Positions 35,307-43,508 of a DNA stretch of 64,000 nucleotides are shown here, one piece after another. The translations under genes and the position numbers were made by a program. The first letter of the stretch is position 1. Each line of letters begins with the position of its first letter. The stretch covers positions 62,001 through 126,000 of the forward strand of contig NZ_JHXD01000001.1 in the NCBI RefSeq assembly GCF_000687715.1, read 5' to 3'. The DNA is from Xylanibacter ruminicola Ga6B6 (GTDB lineage: Bacteria > Bacteroidota > Bacteroidia > Bacteroidales > Bacteroidaceae). Under the pieces are notes generated by a model that was not told where the DNA came from, ran no database searches, and saw only the letters and a list, made by a program, of their open reading frames with translations.

Positions 35307-38072
35307 TTAGTGCGCCTCGAGCCAGTTTTTGCCAAAGCCAGAATCGGCTACGAGAGGAACACTCAGGTTGAGAGCATTCTGCATTTCTTCTAGCACGATG
35401 CTCTCAACTTTTTCTTTCTCTTCTGGGAATACAGAGAAGTTTAATTCGTCGTGTACCTGCAGAATCATTTTAGAGCGTATTCCTTCGGCTTTAAAACGGT
35501 TGTAGATGCGAATCATGGCCACCTTGATAATATCGGCAGCAGTGCCCTGAATCGGGGCGTTAATGGCGTTTCGCTCAGCAAAACCACGAACGGTAGCGTT
35601 GTGGCTGTTGATGTCTGGCAGATAGCGGCGGCGACCGAATAGGGTGGTGACGTAACCTTTCTCACGAGCCACTTCTTTAGATTTTTCCATATAATTGTGC
35701 ACCTGTGGGAAGGTGTCAAAGTAGCCGTCTATCAGCATCTTAGCCTCGTCGCGTGGGATGTCTAGTCGCTCTGCCAATCCAAACACTGTGATACCATATA
35801 TGATACCAAAGTTGGCGCGTTTTGATTTCGTTCGTTCGTCGCGCGTTACCTCTTCTATAGGCTTCTTATAGATGTTGGCAGCTGTGGCTGCATGCAAATC
35901 CTTACCCTCGCTGAACACTTTTATCATTTCTGTATCCTGCGAGAGATGAGCCATTACACGCAGTTCAATCTGGCTGTAGTCGGCTGAAAAGAACAGACAA
36001 CCTGGCTCTGGAATGAATGCCTTGCGGATTTCCTTGCCATCCTCGCCACGAATGGGAATATTCTGCAGGTTGGGATCGGACGACGATAAACGGCCGGTAG
36101 CTGTAATCGTTTGGTTAAACGAGGTGTGGATATGACCAGTTTTTGGATTAATCAGCTTGGGTAGGGCATCAATATAGGTGCCTATCAGCTTCTTTAATCC
36201 TCTGTGTTCCAATATGTCAGCTACTATCTCGTGCTTGTTTCGGAGCTGCTGCAAGACCTCTTCGGATGTAACGTATTGTCCTGTCTTGGTTTTCTTGGCC
36301 TTCTCTACAATCTTAAGCTTGTCGAAGAGTATTTCGCCAACTTGTTTGGGTGATGCAATGTTAAAACGTTCACCTGCCAACTCGTAGATACGGGCTTCGA
36401 TTTCGTTCATGCGGTTGGTGAATTGTTTTGACGTTTCGGCCAACGATGCTGTGTCCAGGCAAACACCATTCATCTCCATTTCTGCCAGTACAGGCATCAG
36501 TGGCATCTCTATATTATAGAACAGGTCTTCGCATTCGGCCTTCTTCAGTTCTGGTTCCAATTTATTCTTTAGTCGCAATGTGATATCGGCATCCTCAGCG
36601 GCATACTCGTATACTTGCGAGGGTAGGAGAGAGCGCATCGATTTCTGATTCTTACCTTTCGGTCCGATGAGTTCTTCAATATGGATGGTCTGATAGTTCA
36701 GGTAGATCTCAGCCATGTAATCCATATTGTGATGCAGTTCGGGTTGGATAAGATAGTGGGCAATCATGGTGTCCCACTTTTTTCCTTTCAGTTCGATGCC
36801 GTAGTTGCGAAGCACCTCAAGATCGTACTTCAAATTCTGGCCGACTTTTAAGATTTCTGGGTTCTCGTAGACGGGTTTAAAGATATTAACAATTTGCAAC
36901 GCTTCTTCACGATTGGCTGGAACGGGCACGTAAAACGCCTCGAATTCCTTCACGGCGAAGCTCAAACCAACCAATTCTGCTTCGATTGCAGAGGTTGAAG
37001 TGGTCTCCGTGTCTAGACTGAGAATTTTGTTTGTCAAGAAATAGTCACAAAGTTTTTTCAAATCTTCCTGATTATCAACGAGTTTGTAGTTGTGAGATGT
37101 TGTTTTTAACGTCTCAAAACTCGTGTTTTCGTTCACAGCTTGCCCGTCGGCCGCAAATTCTGCAAAGAGATCGAGTTGCTGATTTATGACTTTTTGCGGT
37201 TTTTTATCTTTTTTAAGAACTCTGTCTGCGAAGCTTTTCATCTCCAGTTCGAGCAGCAATTTGCCGAGTTCGTCCTCGTTTGGTTCCACGAGTTTTAAAT
37301 TCTCCATATCGAGCTCGATGGGTACATCGGTTTTGATGGTTGCCAGGAAGTAACTCATCTTGATGTCCTCAACATGCGCTTCTACTTTTTCACGAAGCTT
37401 ACCTTTTATTTCTGATGAACGTGCCAGCAGCTGTTCAATACTTCCGAATTCATCGATAAGTTTAGCGGCAGTTTTTTCTCCCACACCAGGACAGCCTGGG
37501 AAATTATCTGCCGAATCGCCCATCAGTGCCAACAGGTCGATCACCGCCATAGGCGAGGGGATGTTATATTTCTCGCAAACCTCCTTTGGTCCCATCGTCT
37601 CGTATCCGCCTCCATGACGTGGACGATAGATGAAAACATTGTCGCGTACCAGCTGTCCGTAGTCCTTATCTGGGGTTAGCATATAGGTTTCAACACCGAT
37701 GGAACCGGCTTTTTCGGCCAAAGTGCCAATCACGTCGTCGGCCTCGAAACCATCAACCTGCAGGATGGGTATGCGATATGCTTTAAGCAGATCTTTAATG
37801 ATAGGAACTGCCTTTCGGATGTCTTCGGGAGTTTCCTCGCGTTGGGCTTTATAGGCAGGGAAAGCCTCGCTGCGGAACGTAGGACCATGAGGGTCGAATG
37901 CCACGCCGATATGGGTTGGTTTCTCTTTGGTGAGCACCTCGTTCAGCGTGTTCAGGAATCCCATAATGGCACTCGTATTCAAGCCCTTCGAGTTGATTCG
38001 CGGGTTTTTAATAAACGCATAATAGCTGCGATAAATGAGCGCGTAAGCGTCTAAAAGGAACAATTTCTGCAT
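35307..38072 (-). CDS. polA: DNA polymerase I
   Basis: 921 aa, full length. Three domains in order: 5'-3' nuclease (about 1-290; GFEADDVIGTLA, TPDKDYGQLV, GDSADNFPGCPGVGEKTA), 3'-5' proofreading exonuclease (about 330-500; SLDTETTS with the catalytic Asp-X-Glu, GQNLKYDLEVL, YAAEDADITLRL), and polymerase (SADYSQIELRVMAHLS, RANFGIIYGI, VHDELNFSV). The proofreading residues are intact, unlike in several other lineages. Used in Okazaki-fragment processing and repair. Confidence 0.97.
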   Translation of the reverse strand: MQKLFLLDAYALIYRSYYAFIKNPRINSKGLNTSAIMGFLNTLNEVLTKEKPTHIGVAFDPHGPTFRSEAFPAYKAQREETPEDIRKAVPIIKDLLKAYRIPILQVDGFEADDVIGTLAEKAGSIGVETYMLTPDKDYGQLVRDNVFIYRPRHGGGYETMGPKEVCEKYNIPSPMAVIDLLALMGDSADNFPGCPGVGEKTAAKLIDEFGSIEQLLARSSEIKGKLREKVEAHVEDIKMSYFLATIKTDVPIELDMENLKLVEPNEDELGKLLLELEMKSFADRVLKKDKKPQKVINQQLDLFAEFAADGQAVNENTSFETLKTTSHNYKLVDNQEDLKKLCDYFLTNKILSLDTETTSTSAIEAELVGLSFAVKEFEAFYVPVPANREEALQIVNIFKPVYENPEILKVGQNLKYDLEVLRNYGIELKGKKWDTMIAHYLIQPELHHNMDYMAEIYLNYQTIHIEELIGPKGKNQKSMRSLLPSQVYEYAAEDADITLRLKNKLEPELKKAECEDLFYNIEMPLMPVLAEMEMNGVCLDTASLAETSKQFTNRMNEIEARIYELAGERFNIASPKQVGEILFDKLKIVEKAKKTKTGQYVTSEEVLQQLRNKHEIVADILEHRGLKKLIGTYIDALPKLINPKTGHIHTSFNQTITATGRLSSSDPNLQNIPIRGEDGKEIRKAFIPEPGCLFFSADYSQIELRVMAHLSQDTEMIKVFSEGKDLHAATAANIYKKPIEEVTRDERTKSKRANFGIIYGITVFGLAERLDIPRDEAKMLIDGYFDTFPQVHNYMEKSKEVAREKGYVTTLFGRRRYLPDINSHNATVRGFAERNAINAPIQGTAADIIKVAMIRIYNRFKAEGIRSKMILQVHDELNFSVFPEEKEKVESIVLEEMQNALNLSVPLVADSGFGKNWLEAH

Positions 38073-38132
38073 AACTTTCTTAATTTTCGCCTCAAAATTA
38101 CCAAATTATTTTTTAATAACGGAATTATTTGT

Positions 38133-38140
38133 TATTTTTG
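38133..38140 (+). promoter_or_regulatory. -7 element of polyprenyl synthase gene
   Basis: TATTTTTG, 16 nt before the first of two adjacent ATG codons (38157, 38160). No good TTTG at 19-20 bp. Confidence 0.5.
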
Positions 38141-38156
38141 TGCCAAAATTCTGATA

Positions 38157-39134
38157 ATGATGGATTATTTATCGACTATTAGAAAGCCAATCGATGGCGA
38201 TATGGACAACTTTGTTGAGTTGTTCAAGCAAAGTTTGACTCATGGAGATGGTATGCTTGAGCATATCTTGAAGCATATCCGCGAAAGGGGAGGGAAGCGT
38301 ATGCGCCCCATGTTGGTTTTCTTGATGGCAAGAAACCTTGGCGAGGTATCGGATGTTACACAGAACGCAGCACTTGGATTGGAGTTGCTGCATACTGCCA
38401 GTTTGGTTCACGACGATGTGGTGGATGAGAGTTCAGAGCGTCGTGGTCAGCCTTCGGTAAACGCTGCTTATAATAATAAGGTGGCTGTGTTGGTAGGCGA
38501 TTATATCCTGTCGACAGCCTTGTTACGTGTAGCTCTTTCTGATAATCATAGAATCGTACAACATCTGGCAGAACTCGGACGTAAGTTGGCTGCGGGCGAG
38601 GTGCTTCAGCTGTCGAATATTTCGAATCAGGAAATCTCGGAAGATGTTTATTATCAGGTAATTGACCAGAAAACAGCTGTACTTTTCGAGTCGTGCTGTA
38701 TCCTTGGCGCCATCTCTGTAGGCGCATCTGAAGAGATGATTGAGAAGGCTGCAAAATTCGGACATAATGTGGGTATGATATTCCAGATTCGCGACGATAT
38801 TTTTGATTATTACGATTCTGCCGAAATTGGTAAGCCAACGGGTAACGATATGCTCGAGGGAAAGCTTACTCTGCCTATCATCTATTCGCTTACACACTAT
38901 TCTTCTTCTGCGATGTTAACGCTGGCTAAGAAGGTGAAGGAAGGTTCGATTAATAAGGACGAGATTGCTGTACTTATCGAGTTTGCCAAGCAGTATGGCG
39001 GTATTAAATATGCCGAAAGAAAGATGGAAGAGTTTGCCCGCGAGGCTCGTAGTTTTATCGATGAGTGCGTGAAACCTGAGCTTCAGGATTCGTTCAAGGC
39101 TTATCTCGACTACGTTATTCAGCGAAATAAGTAG
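38157..39134 (+). CDS. ispB: Polyprenyl diphosphate synthase (octaprenyl/solanesyl type)
   Basis: 325 aa trans-prenyltransferase that builds the menaquinone side chain. First aspartate-rich motif LVHDDVVDESSERRG (about 82-96), second FQIRDDIFDYYDSAEIGKPTGNDM (about 210-232). Chain length cannot be judged by eye. The gene converges on deoC with repeat array 2 between them. Start could equally be 38160 (ATGATG). Confidence 0.93.
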   Translation: MMDYLSTIRKPIDGDMDNFVELFKQSLTHGDGMLEHILKHIRERGGKRMRPMLVFLMARNLGEVSDVTQNAALGLELLHTASLVHDDVVDESSERRGQPSVNAAYNNKVAVLVGDYILSTALLRVALSDNHRIVQHLAELGRKLAAGEVLQLSNISNQEISEDVYYQVIDQKTAVLFESCCILGAISVGASEEMIEKAAKFGHNVGMIFQIRDDIFDYYDSAEIGKPTGNDMLEGKLTLPIIYSLTHYSSSAMLTLAKKVKEGSINKDEIAVLIEFAKQYGGIKYAERKMEEFAREARSFIDECVKPELQDSFKAYLDYVIQRNK

Positions 39135-39160
39135 GGTAGTACGCTCTTAATCCTTATACG

Positions 39161-39248
39161 AAAGTACTCCAGTCCTTACCTTAAAGGACTGGAGTACTTT
39201 GGTTAAAGGACTGCAGTCCTCCCGTAGAAGGACTGAGTCTATCCCTAA
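39161..39248. repeat. Array 2: four 22-bp units between convergent ispB and deoC
   Basis: Units start at 39161, 39183, 39205 and 39227. Cores are AAAGTACTCCAGTCCTT, AAAGGACTGGAGTACTTT, AAAGGACTGCAGTCCT and GAAGGACTGAGTC. Unit 3 includes the 14-bp perfect palindrome AGGACTGCAGTCCT; units 1 and 2 are mutual reverse complements over 17 bp, giving a strong hairpin that may terminate both genes. The last unit touches the deoC stop codon (39249). An in-phase upstream segment (39139-39160) shares TCCTTA and may be a decayed fifth unit. Confidence 0.88.
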
Positions 39249-40184
39249 TTAGAAAAATTTTACTTCCTCGCCGATAACCTCGCTCAACAGCAGGTTTGCC
39301 AGGCGTGATGTACCCATGCGGAACATCTGGTTGGTAAGCCATTTCTCGCCCAGAACCTCTTTTACGATGGTGTAGTATATCAGTGCGTCCATCACGCTGT
39401 TAAGGCCTCCAGCGGGCTTAAAACCAATCATAATGCCTGTCTGATCGTAGTACTCCTTGATAGCCTGACACATAACGTATGCAGCCTCGGGTGTAGCGGC
39501 GGGCTCAAGCTTACCTGTTGAGGTCTTAATATAGTCGGCGCCGGCATACATAGCCAGGATCGATGCGGTCTTGATGTTTGCTGCGGTCTTCAGGCAGCCG
39601 GTTTCCAGGATTACCTTCAGTTTCTTGTCGCCGCAAGCCTCTTTTATCTGCTGAATCTCGTCGATACAGGTCTCGTAATCGCCTGAAAGGAATGCACCTA
39701 CGCTCAGTACCATGTCAATCTCGGTAGCGCCATCCTTTACGGCCAAACCAGTCTCGATTGTCTTTACTTCGATAAGTGCCTGTGATGAGGGGAATGATCC
39801 AGATACGCAAGCTACCTCGACGCCCTCGATCTCAAGTGTCTCAGAAACTACTTTTGCAAAGCGTGGATATACGCAGATGGTAGCTACGTGGGGTAGGTGA
39901 GGGTACTGTTCCTCGAACTGGTTTACGCGCTCGGTAAAGGCCAGTACGCTCTCGTCGCTATCGGTGGTTTTCAGAGTGGTAAGCTCAACGCTACCCATCA
40001 GGAATTTCTTCACTTCGAGGGTGTCGTTCTCGGCTACTTTCTCGGCAATGATTGTCTTCACTGCTTCCTTCACTTCCTCGTCGGTAATGTCAAGGTTGTA
40101 CTTACTCAGAGCCTCTTCCATGCGGCTCTTCTGAGGCATCTCAAAGTGGTGATGATGCTCGTGCTCGTGATTGTGTTCTGCCAT
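39249..40184 (-). CDS. deoC: Deoxyribose-phosphate aldolase
   Basis: Class I aldolase converting 2-deoxyribose-5-phosphate to acetaldehyde and glyceraldehyde-3-phosphate. 311 aa, longer than E. coli DeoC (259) mainly through an N-terminal helix and a histidine-rich start (HNHEHEHHHH). Catalytic lysines: Schiff base in ADYIKTSTGK (about 218-227), relay in GFKPAGG. TEIDMVLSVGAFLSGDYE follows the family. Last gene of a run dtd, small membrane protein, MazG-like, deoC. Confidence 0.94.
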   Translation of the reverse strand: MAEHNHEHEHHHHFEMPQKSRMEEALSKYNLDITDEEVKEAVKTIIAEKVAENDTLEVKKFLMGSVELTTLKTTDSDESVLAFTERVNQFEEQYPHLPHVATICVYPRFAKVVSETLEIEGVEVACVSGSFPSSQALIEVKTIETGLAVKDGATEIDMVLSVGAFLSGDYETCIDEIQQIKEACGDKKLKVILETGCLKTAANIKTASILAMYAGADYIKTSTGKLEPAATPEAAYVMCQAIKEYYDQTGIMIGFKPAGGLNSVMDALIYYTIVKEVLGEKWLTNQMFRMGTSRLANLLLSEVIGEEVKFF

Positions 40185-40213
40185 AATTGCTTGTTGTTAT
40201 ATTGTTAAAACTG

Positions 40214-40540
40214 TTATGCTTTTAATTTCTCGTTGTGTATGTGGCGAAGCGAGTCGCGCTGCGTTTTCTTTTCGAGCGATTTCTCGAGTTCAGCTGTGAG
40301 GTCAACGCCTGTTTGATTGGCCAGACAGAGCAGTACCCAAAGGATATCTGCCATCTCTTCGCCCAGATTGTCTTTCTCGCCTGGCTTAAAACTCTGATCG
40401 CCGTATTTGCGGGCCATCACACGGGCCAGTTCGCCTACTTCTTCGGTCAGAACAGCCATATTCGTCAGTTCTGAAAAGTAGCGTACGCCATATTCCTTTA
40501 TCCAGCGGTCAACCGCCTCTTGTGCTTCTTTTATCGTCAT
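40214..40540 (-). CDS. MazG-like nucleotide pyrophosphohydrolase
   Basis: 108 aa from the ATG at 40540. All-alpha NTP-PPase with the E-x-x-E...E-x-x-D metal motif: EEVGELARVMARKYGD and EEMADILWVLLCLANQTG. Such proteins hydrolyse non-canonical or excess NTPs. The frame extends upstream to 40630 but that part overlaps the preceding gene and lacks similarity; the 4-bp ATGA overlap fixes the start. Confidence 0.9.
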   Translation of the reverse strand: MTIKEAQEAVDRWIKEYGVRYFSELTNMAVLTEEVGELARVMARKYGDQSFKPGEKDNLGEEMADILWVLLCLANQTGVDLTAELEKSLEKKTQRDSLRHIHNEKLKA

Positions 40541-40785
40541 TTTGCCATTACCATTTGAATGATTAGTAAGAAGATGCAGATAAGCAATATTACGATGTAC
40601 TGCTTGTTTTCGCGCTCGTATTCCTTCCAATGAAAGGCTTTATAAAGAAATACTGCTAGGAACATCAGTAACCCCATGCCGCAAGGCCAGGCTCCGATGG
40701 TGTAGCTTTTTACCATCCCCAGCACTACGCCGATAATCAGTAGTAGGGCACTCGCCAGTTCTATTTCTTTTAGATATCTCTTCAT
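40537..40785 (-). CDS. Small two-to-three-span membrane protein, function unknown
   Basis: 82 aa. Hydrophobic helices ELASALLLIIGVVLGMV, WPCGMGLLMFLAVFLY and YIVILLICIFLLIIQMVM with a charged loop HWKEYERENKQ. It overlaps the MazG-like gene by 4 bp and starts 3 bp after dtd, so it is a genuine operon member. No recognised family. Confidence 0.78.
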   Translation of the reverse strand: MKRYLKEIELASALLLIIGVVLGMVKSYTIGAWPCGMGLLMFLAVFLYKAFHWKEYERENKQYIVILLICIFLLIIQMVMAK

Positions 40786-40788
40786 CTG

Positions 40789-41241
40789 TTATTCCTTGTT
40801 CTTCGTGTCCATGCAGATGGTTACGGGACCATCGTTCAGCAGTTCTACTTTCATGTCGGCACCGAATTCGCCTGTGGCTACTTGCTTGCCAATGGCCTCA
40901 GATAGTTGTGCGATGAAGGACTGGTAGAGTGGGATAGAGTGCTCGTGAGAGCCGGCTCGGAACCATGATGGGCGATTGCCCTTTTTGTAGCTTGCGTACA
41001 GTGTGAACTGACTGACTACTAAGCAGTTACCATTAACATCGAGTATCGAACGGTTCATTACGTCGTTCTCGTCTCCAAACACACGCAGGTTGGCTATCTT
41101 TTTTACCAGCCAATCCACATCTTCCATTGAGTCTTCATCGCAAATGCCCAACAGAATCAGGTAGCCCTGGTCTATCTGTCCATTTACTTTTCCATCTATG
41201 GTAACGCTGGCGTGGGTAACGCGTTGTATTACTGCTCTCAT
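40789..41241 (-). CDS. dtd: D-aminoacyl-tRNA deacylase
   Basis: 150 aa. Removes D-amino acids mischarged to tRNA. The SQFTLYA motif (about 77-83) and the C-terminal LNDGPVT (form of NxGPVT with the cis Gly-Pro) are present; the N-terminus MRAVIQRVTHASV is diagnostic. First gene of an operon reaching deoC. Confidence 0.96.
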   Translation of the reverse strand: MRAVIQRVTHASVTIDGKVNGQIDQGYLILLGICDEDSMEDVDWLVKKIANLRVFGDENDVMNRSILDVNGNCLVVSQFTLYASYKKGNRPSWFRAGSHEHSIPLYQSFIAQLSEAIGKQVATGEFGADMKVELLNDGPVTICMDTKNKE

Positions 41242-41261
41242 TTCTTTTCTTTATTTTGCCG

Positions 41262-41293
41262 CAAAGATACGATAATATTTTTAAACTACCAAA
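41262..41293 (-). promoter_or_regulatory. Promoter of dtd operon
   Basis: Minus strand TTTG (41290-41293), 20-bp spacer, TATCTTTG (41262-41269). Confidence 0.78.
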
Positions 41294-41338
41294 TTCAAAG
41301 GCTTATAAACGCTTGTTTTTTTTACTTCTTATTAAATT

Positions 41339-41499
41339 GTGACAATGACGGATGACAACATGACATTAAGGTAGTTGGAGAAGTTTTTTGTTACAATTGA
41401 ATGTTAAAATTATATAATATTATATTATTATATTATTATTACTTTGGTATAATCTTTGTTTATTCTGGTTAATGTCATTTTGTCATTTGTCATCGTCAC
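41339..41499. mobile_element. MITE-like element: 31-bp inverted repeats around an AT-rich core
   Basis: Left arm 41339-41369 and right arm 41469-41499 are inverted copies matching at 27 of 31 positions. Each arm consists of degenerate 7-8 bp TGACA-type motifs (ATGACAACATGACATTAA on the left). The 99-bp core is almost entirely A/T with runs such as ATTATATAATATTATATTA. No coding frame, and no clear target duplication. It could be a non-autonomous transposon, a non-coding RNA hairpin, or an AT-rich unwinding site with iteron-like arms. It fills most of the 326-bp dtd-uvrC gap. Confidence 0.5.
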
Positions 41500-41522
41500 T
41501 TTTCCGTAATACGTGCCGGATT

Positions 41523-41566
41523 TTGCTACTATTAATACTTTTAATTGCTACTATTAATACTTGCAG
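41523..41566. repeat. Array 4: two 22-bp tandem units before the uvrC stop codon
   Basis: TTGCTACTATTAATACTT occurs at 41523-41540 and again at 41545-41562, a 22-bp step. The core TATTAATA is palindromic but the rest is not, unlike the other arrays. The second unit ends one base before the uvrC stop codon (41568-41570). Confidence 0.75.
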
Positions 41567-41567
41567 A

Positions 41568-43403
41568 TCAGTCTTTATTTTCAGGGTGGAAATGCTTGTA
41601 TATAATCTGCGCTTTGGCGGGGCCGATAATATCGGATAGGGTAGGTAGTTCAGCCTCGCGTATCTTTTTAACCGATTTGAGGGCATTTAGAAGCTCGTCA
41701 CGCGTTTTTGGGCCGATGCCCTTGATATCATCCAGCTCAGAGTGTAAAGCACGCTTAGAACGCTTGTCTCGATGGAAAGTGATAGCAAAGCGATGCACCT
41801 CGTCCTGTATCTGCGTGAGTACATGAAATAGTTCTGATTCTACTTTCAAGGCAATCTTCATGGGAGGGAATCCGTATAGGAGTTCGTTGGTGCGATGGCG
41901 ATCATCCTTGGCAAGTCCTGCGATGGGAATATCCAGGTTCAGTTCGTCCTGTATAACCTCTCTGATTACCTCCATCTGCCCTTTACCACCATCGGCGATT
42001 ATCAGGTCGGGTAGGGGCTGTTCTTCTTCAATCAATCGCGAATATCTACGATGTACTACCTCCTTCATCGATGCATAGTCATCAGGACCCACTACGGTTT
42101 TTATGTTATAACGTTTATAATCGCTCTTCGAGGGCTTCATTTTCTTGAAAACAATGCATGCTGCAACAGCATCTGTACCTGATATGTTCGAGTTGTCGAA
42201 GCATTCAATCTGGTAAGGTAGAGAAGGAAGATGCAGCTTGTCCTGCAGTTCTTTCATCAGTCGCGTTTGTTTCTGTTCAGGATTTAGTTTTTCGGCCTGC
42301 TTTAAACGGTCGAATTTATACTCCTTACAGTTCATAATCGATAGATCGAGCAGCGTTTTTTTATCGCCTAATTTTGGTACGGTAAACTTCACGCCTTCGA
42401 GTTCTACATCCACCTCTTTCTGAACGATGATTTCCTTTGAATCGCTTTTGAAACGTTCTCTGATTTCTACGATACCTAATTGCAGCAGTTCTTCGTCGGT
42501 TTCGTTCAGCTTCTTTTTATATTCGATAGTAAAGCTCTGGTTAATGCTACCGTTCGAAACGTGAATGTAGTTGATGAATGCCATCTTTTCGTCGGATGTA
42601 ATCGAGAAAACGTCCACTTTATCGATGGTTTGACTAACCACCTGACTCTTGCTAACAAAGCCATCAAGAGCCAGATATTTGCGTTTTACTTCTTCGGCTT
42701 CTTCAAATCTTAGCTCTTCCGAGAGTCGGAGCATTTCGTCTTTTAAATCCCTCAATACTTCGCGTGTATTTCCTTTCAGGATTTCTCGAGCTTGAGCGAT
42801 GTTCTTTTGGTAATCCTCGTAGGTTTGTTTGCCCACGCAAGGACCCTTACATTTCTTGATATGATAGTCTAAACAAACGCGATATCTTCCGCTTTCAACA
42901 CCCTCTTTAGTGATTGGCTGGCGACATGTGCGTGGCTGATACAGTTCTTTTATCAGGTTCAGCACATCGTACATAGCATTTACTTTTGCGTAAGGTCCGT
43001 AATATGACCCCCAATGTTTGTTGATGGTACGTGTTTTAAATATGCGAGGGAAGAATTCGTTTGTGATGACGATAGAAGGGTAGGTTTTGCCGTCCTTCAG
43101 CAGAACGTTGTAGCGTGGATTGTATTTTTTGATGAGCGAATTCTCCAAGAGTAGGGCATCCTCTTCGGTATTAACAACGGTGTAGCTGATATCGAATATC
43201 TTGCTGACGAGCACCTTCGTTTTGAATCTATCTACTTCGGTGTGAAAGTAGCTGGAAACTCTGTTCTTTAAACTTTTCGCCTTTCCTACGTAGATGATGG
43301 TATGTTCCTCGTCGTAAAATTGGTAGCTGCCAGGTTTGTCTGGCAACCTACGTACGATACCCTTCAAATATTCAAGTCGCTTTTCGTTTTCTTCCTTCGT
43401 CAT
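41568..43403 (-). CDS. uvrC: Excinuclease ABC subunit C
   Basis: 611 aa nuclease making both incisions in nucleotide excision repair. GIY-YIG-like 3' nuclease at the N-terminus (PGSYQFYDEEHTIIYVGKAKSLKNRV), UVR/UvrB-binding segment around 200-240, RNase H-like 5' nuclease with IECFDNSNISGTDAVAACIVF, and C-terminal HhH (LDDIKGIGPKTRDELLNAL). Intact. Confidence 0.96.
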   Translation of the reverse strand: MTKEENEKRLEYLKGIVRRLPDKPGSYQFYDEEHTIIYVGKAKSLKNRVSSYFHTEVDRFKTKVLVSKIFDISYTVVNTEEDALLLENSLIKKYNPRYNVLLKDGKTYPSIVITNEFFPRIFKTRTINKHWGSYYGPYAKVNAMYDVLNLIKELYQPRTCRQPITKEGVESGRYRVCLDYHIKKCKGPCVGKQTYEDYQKNIAQAREILKGNTREVLRDLKDEMLRLSEELRFEEAEEVKRKYLALDGFVSKSQVVSQTIDKVDVFSITSDEKMAFINYIHVSNGSINQSFTIEYKKKLNETDEELLQLGIVEIRERFKSDSKEIIVQKEVDVELEGVKFTVPKLGDKKTLLDLSIMNCKEYKFDRLKQAEKLNPEQKQTRLMKELQDKLHLPSLPYQIECFDNSNISGTDAVAACIVFKKMKPSKSDYKRYNIKTVVGPDDYASMKEVVHRRYSRLIEEEQPLPDLIIADGGKGQMEVIREVIQDELNLDIPIAGLAKDDRHRTNELLYGFPPMKIALKVESELFHVLTQIQDEVHRFAITFHRDKRSKRALHSELDDIKGIGPKTRDELLNALKSVKKIREAELPTLSDIIGPAKAQIIYKHFHPENKD

Positions 43404-43445
43404 CTTTGTTTGCGCGTTTTGTTTTGTGTACCATTTTAATTTAGC

Positions 43446-43487
43446 AGTCCCGCGAATCCTTTGTGTTTAAAGGTGTTTCGCGGGACT
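43446..43487. terminator. Hairpin between apt and uvrC (no U-tract)
   Basis: Arms AGTCCCGCGAA / TTCGCGGGACT enclose a second inverted repeat CCTTT / AAAGG. Stable, but not followed by a T-run on the minus strand, so it may be an RNA-processing or protective hairpin rather than an intrinsic terminator. Confidence 0.55.
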
Positions 43488-43488
43488 G

Positions 43489-43504
43489 TGTTTCACGTGG
43501 AACA
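43489..43504. other. parS: parS-like site 1
   Basis: TGTTTCACGTGGAACA differs from the palindromic ParB-binding consensus TGTTTCACGTGAAACA at one position. It lies 5 bp after the apt stop codon on the genomic map. Confidence 0.85.
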
Positions 43505-43508
43505 ATTA

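Noticed and set aside
41339..41499. Chromosomal replication origin
   Set aside because: AT-rich core and iteron-like arms fit, but I see no DnaA boxes (TTATCCACA) within this gap, and dnaA is not in the window. Kept only as a hypothesis.
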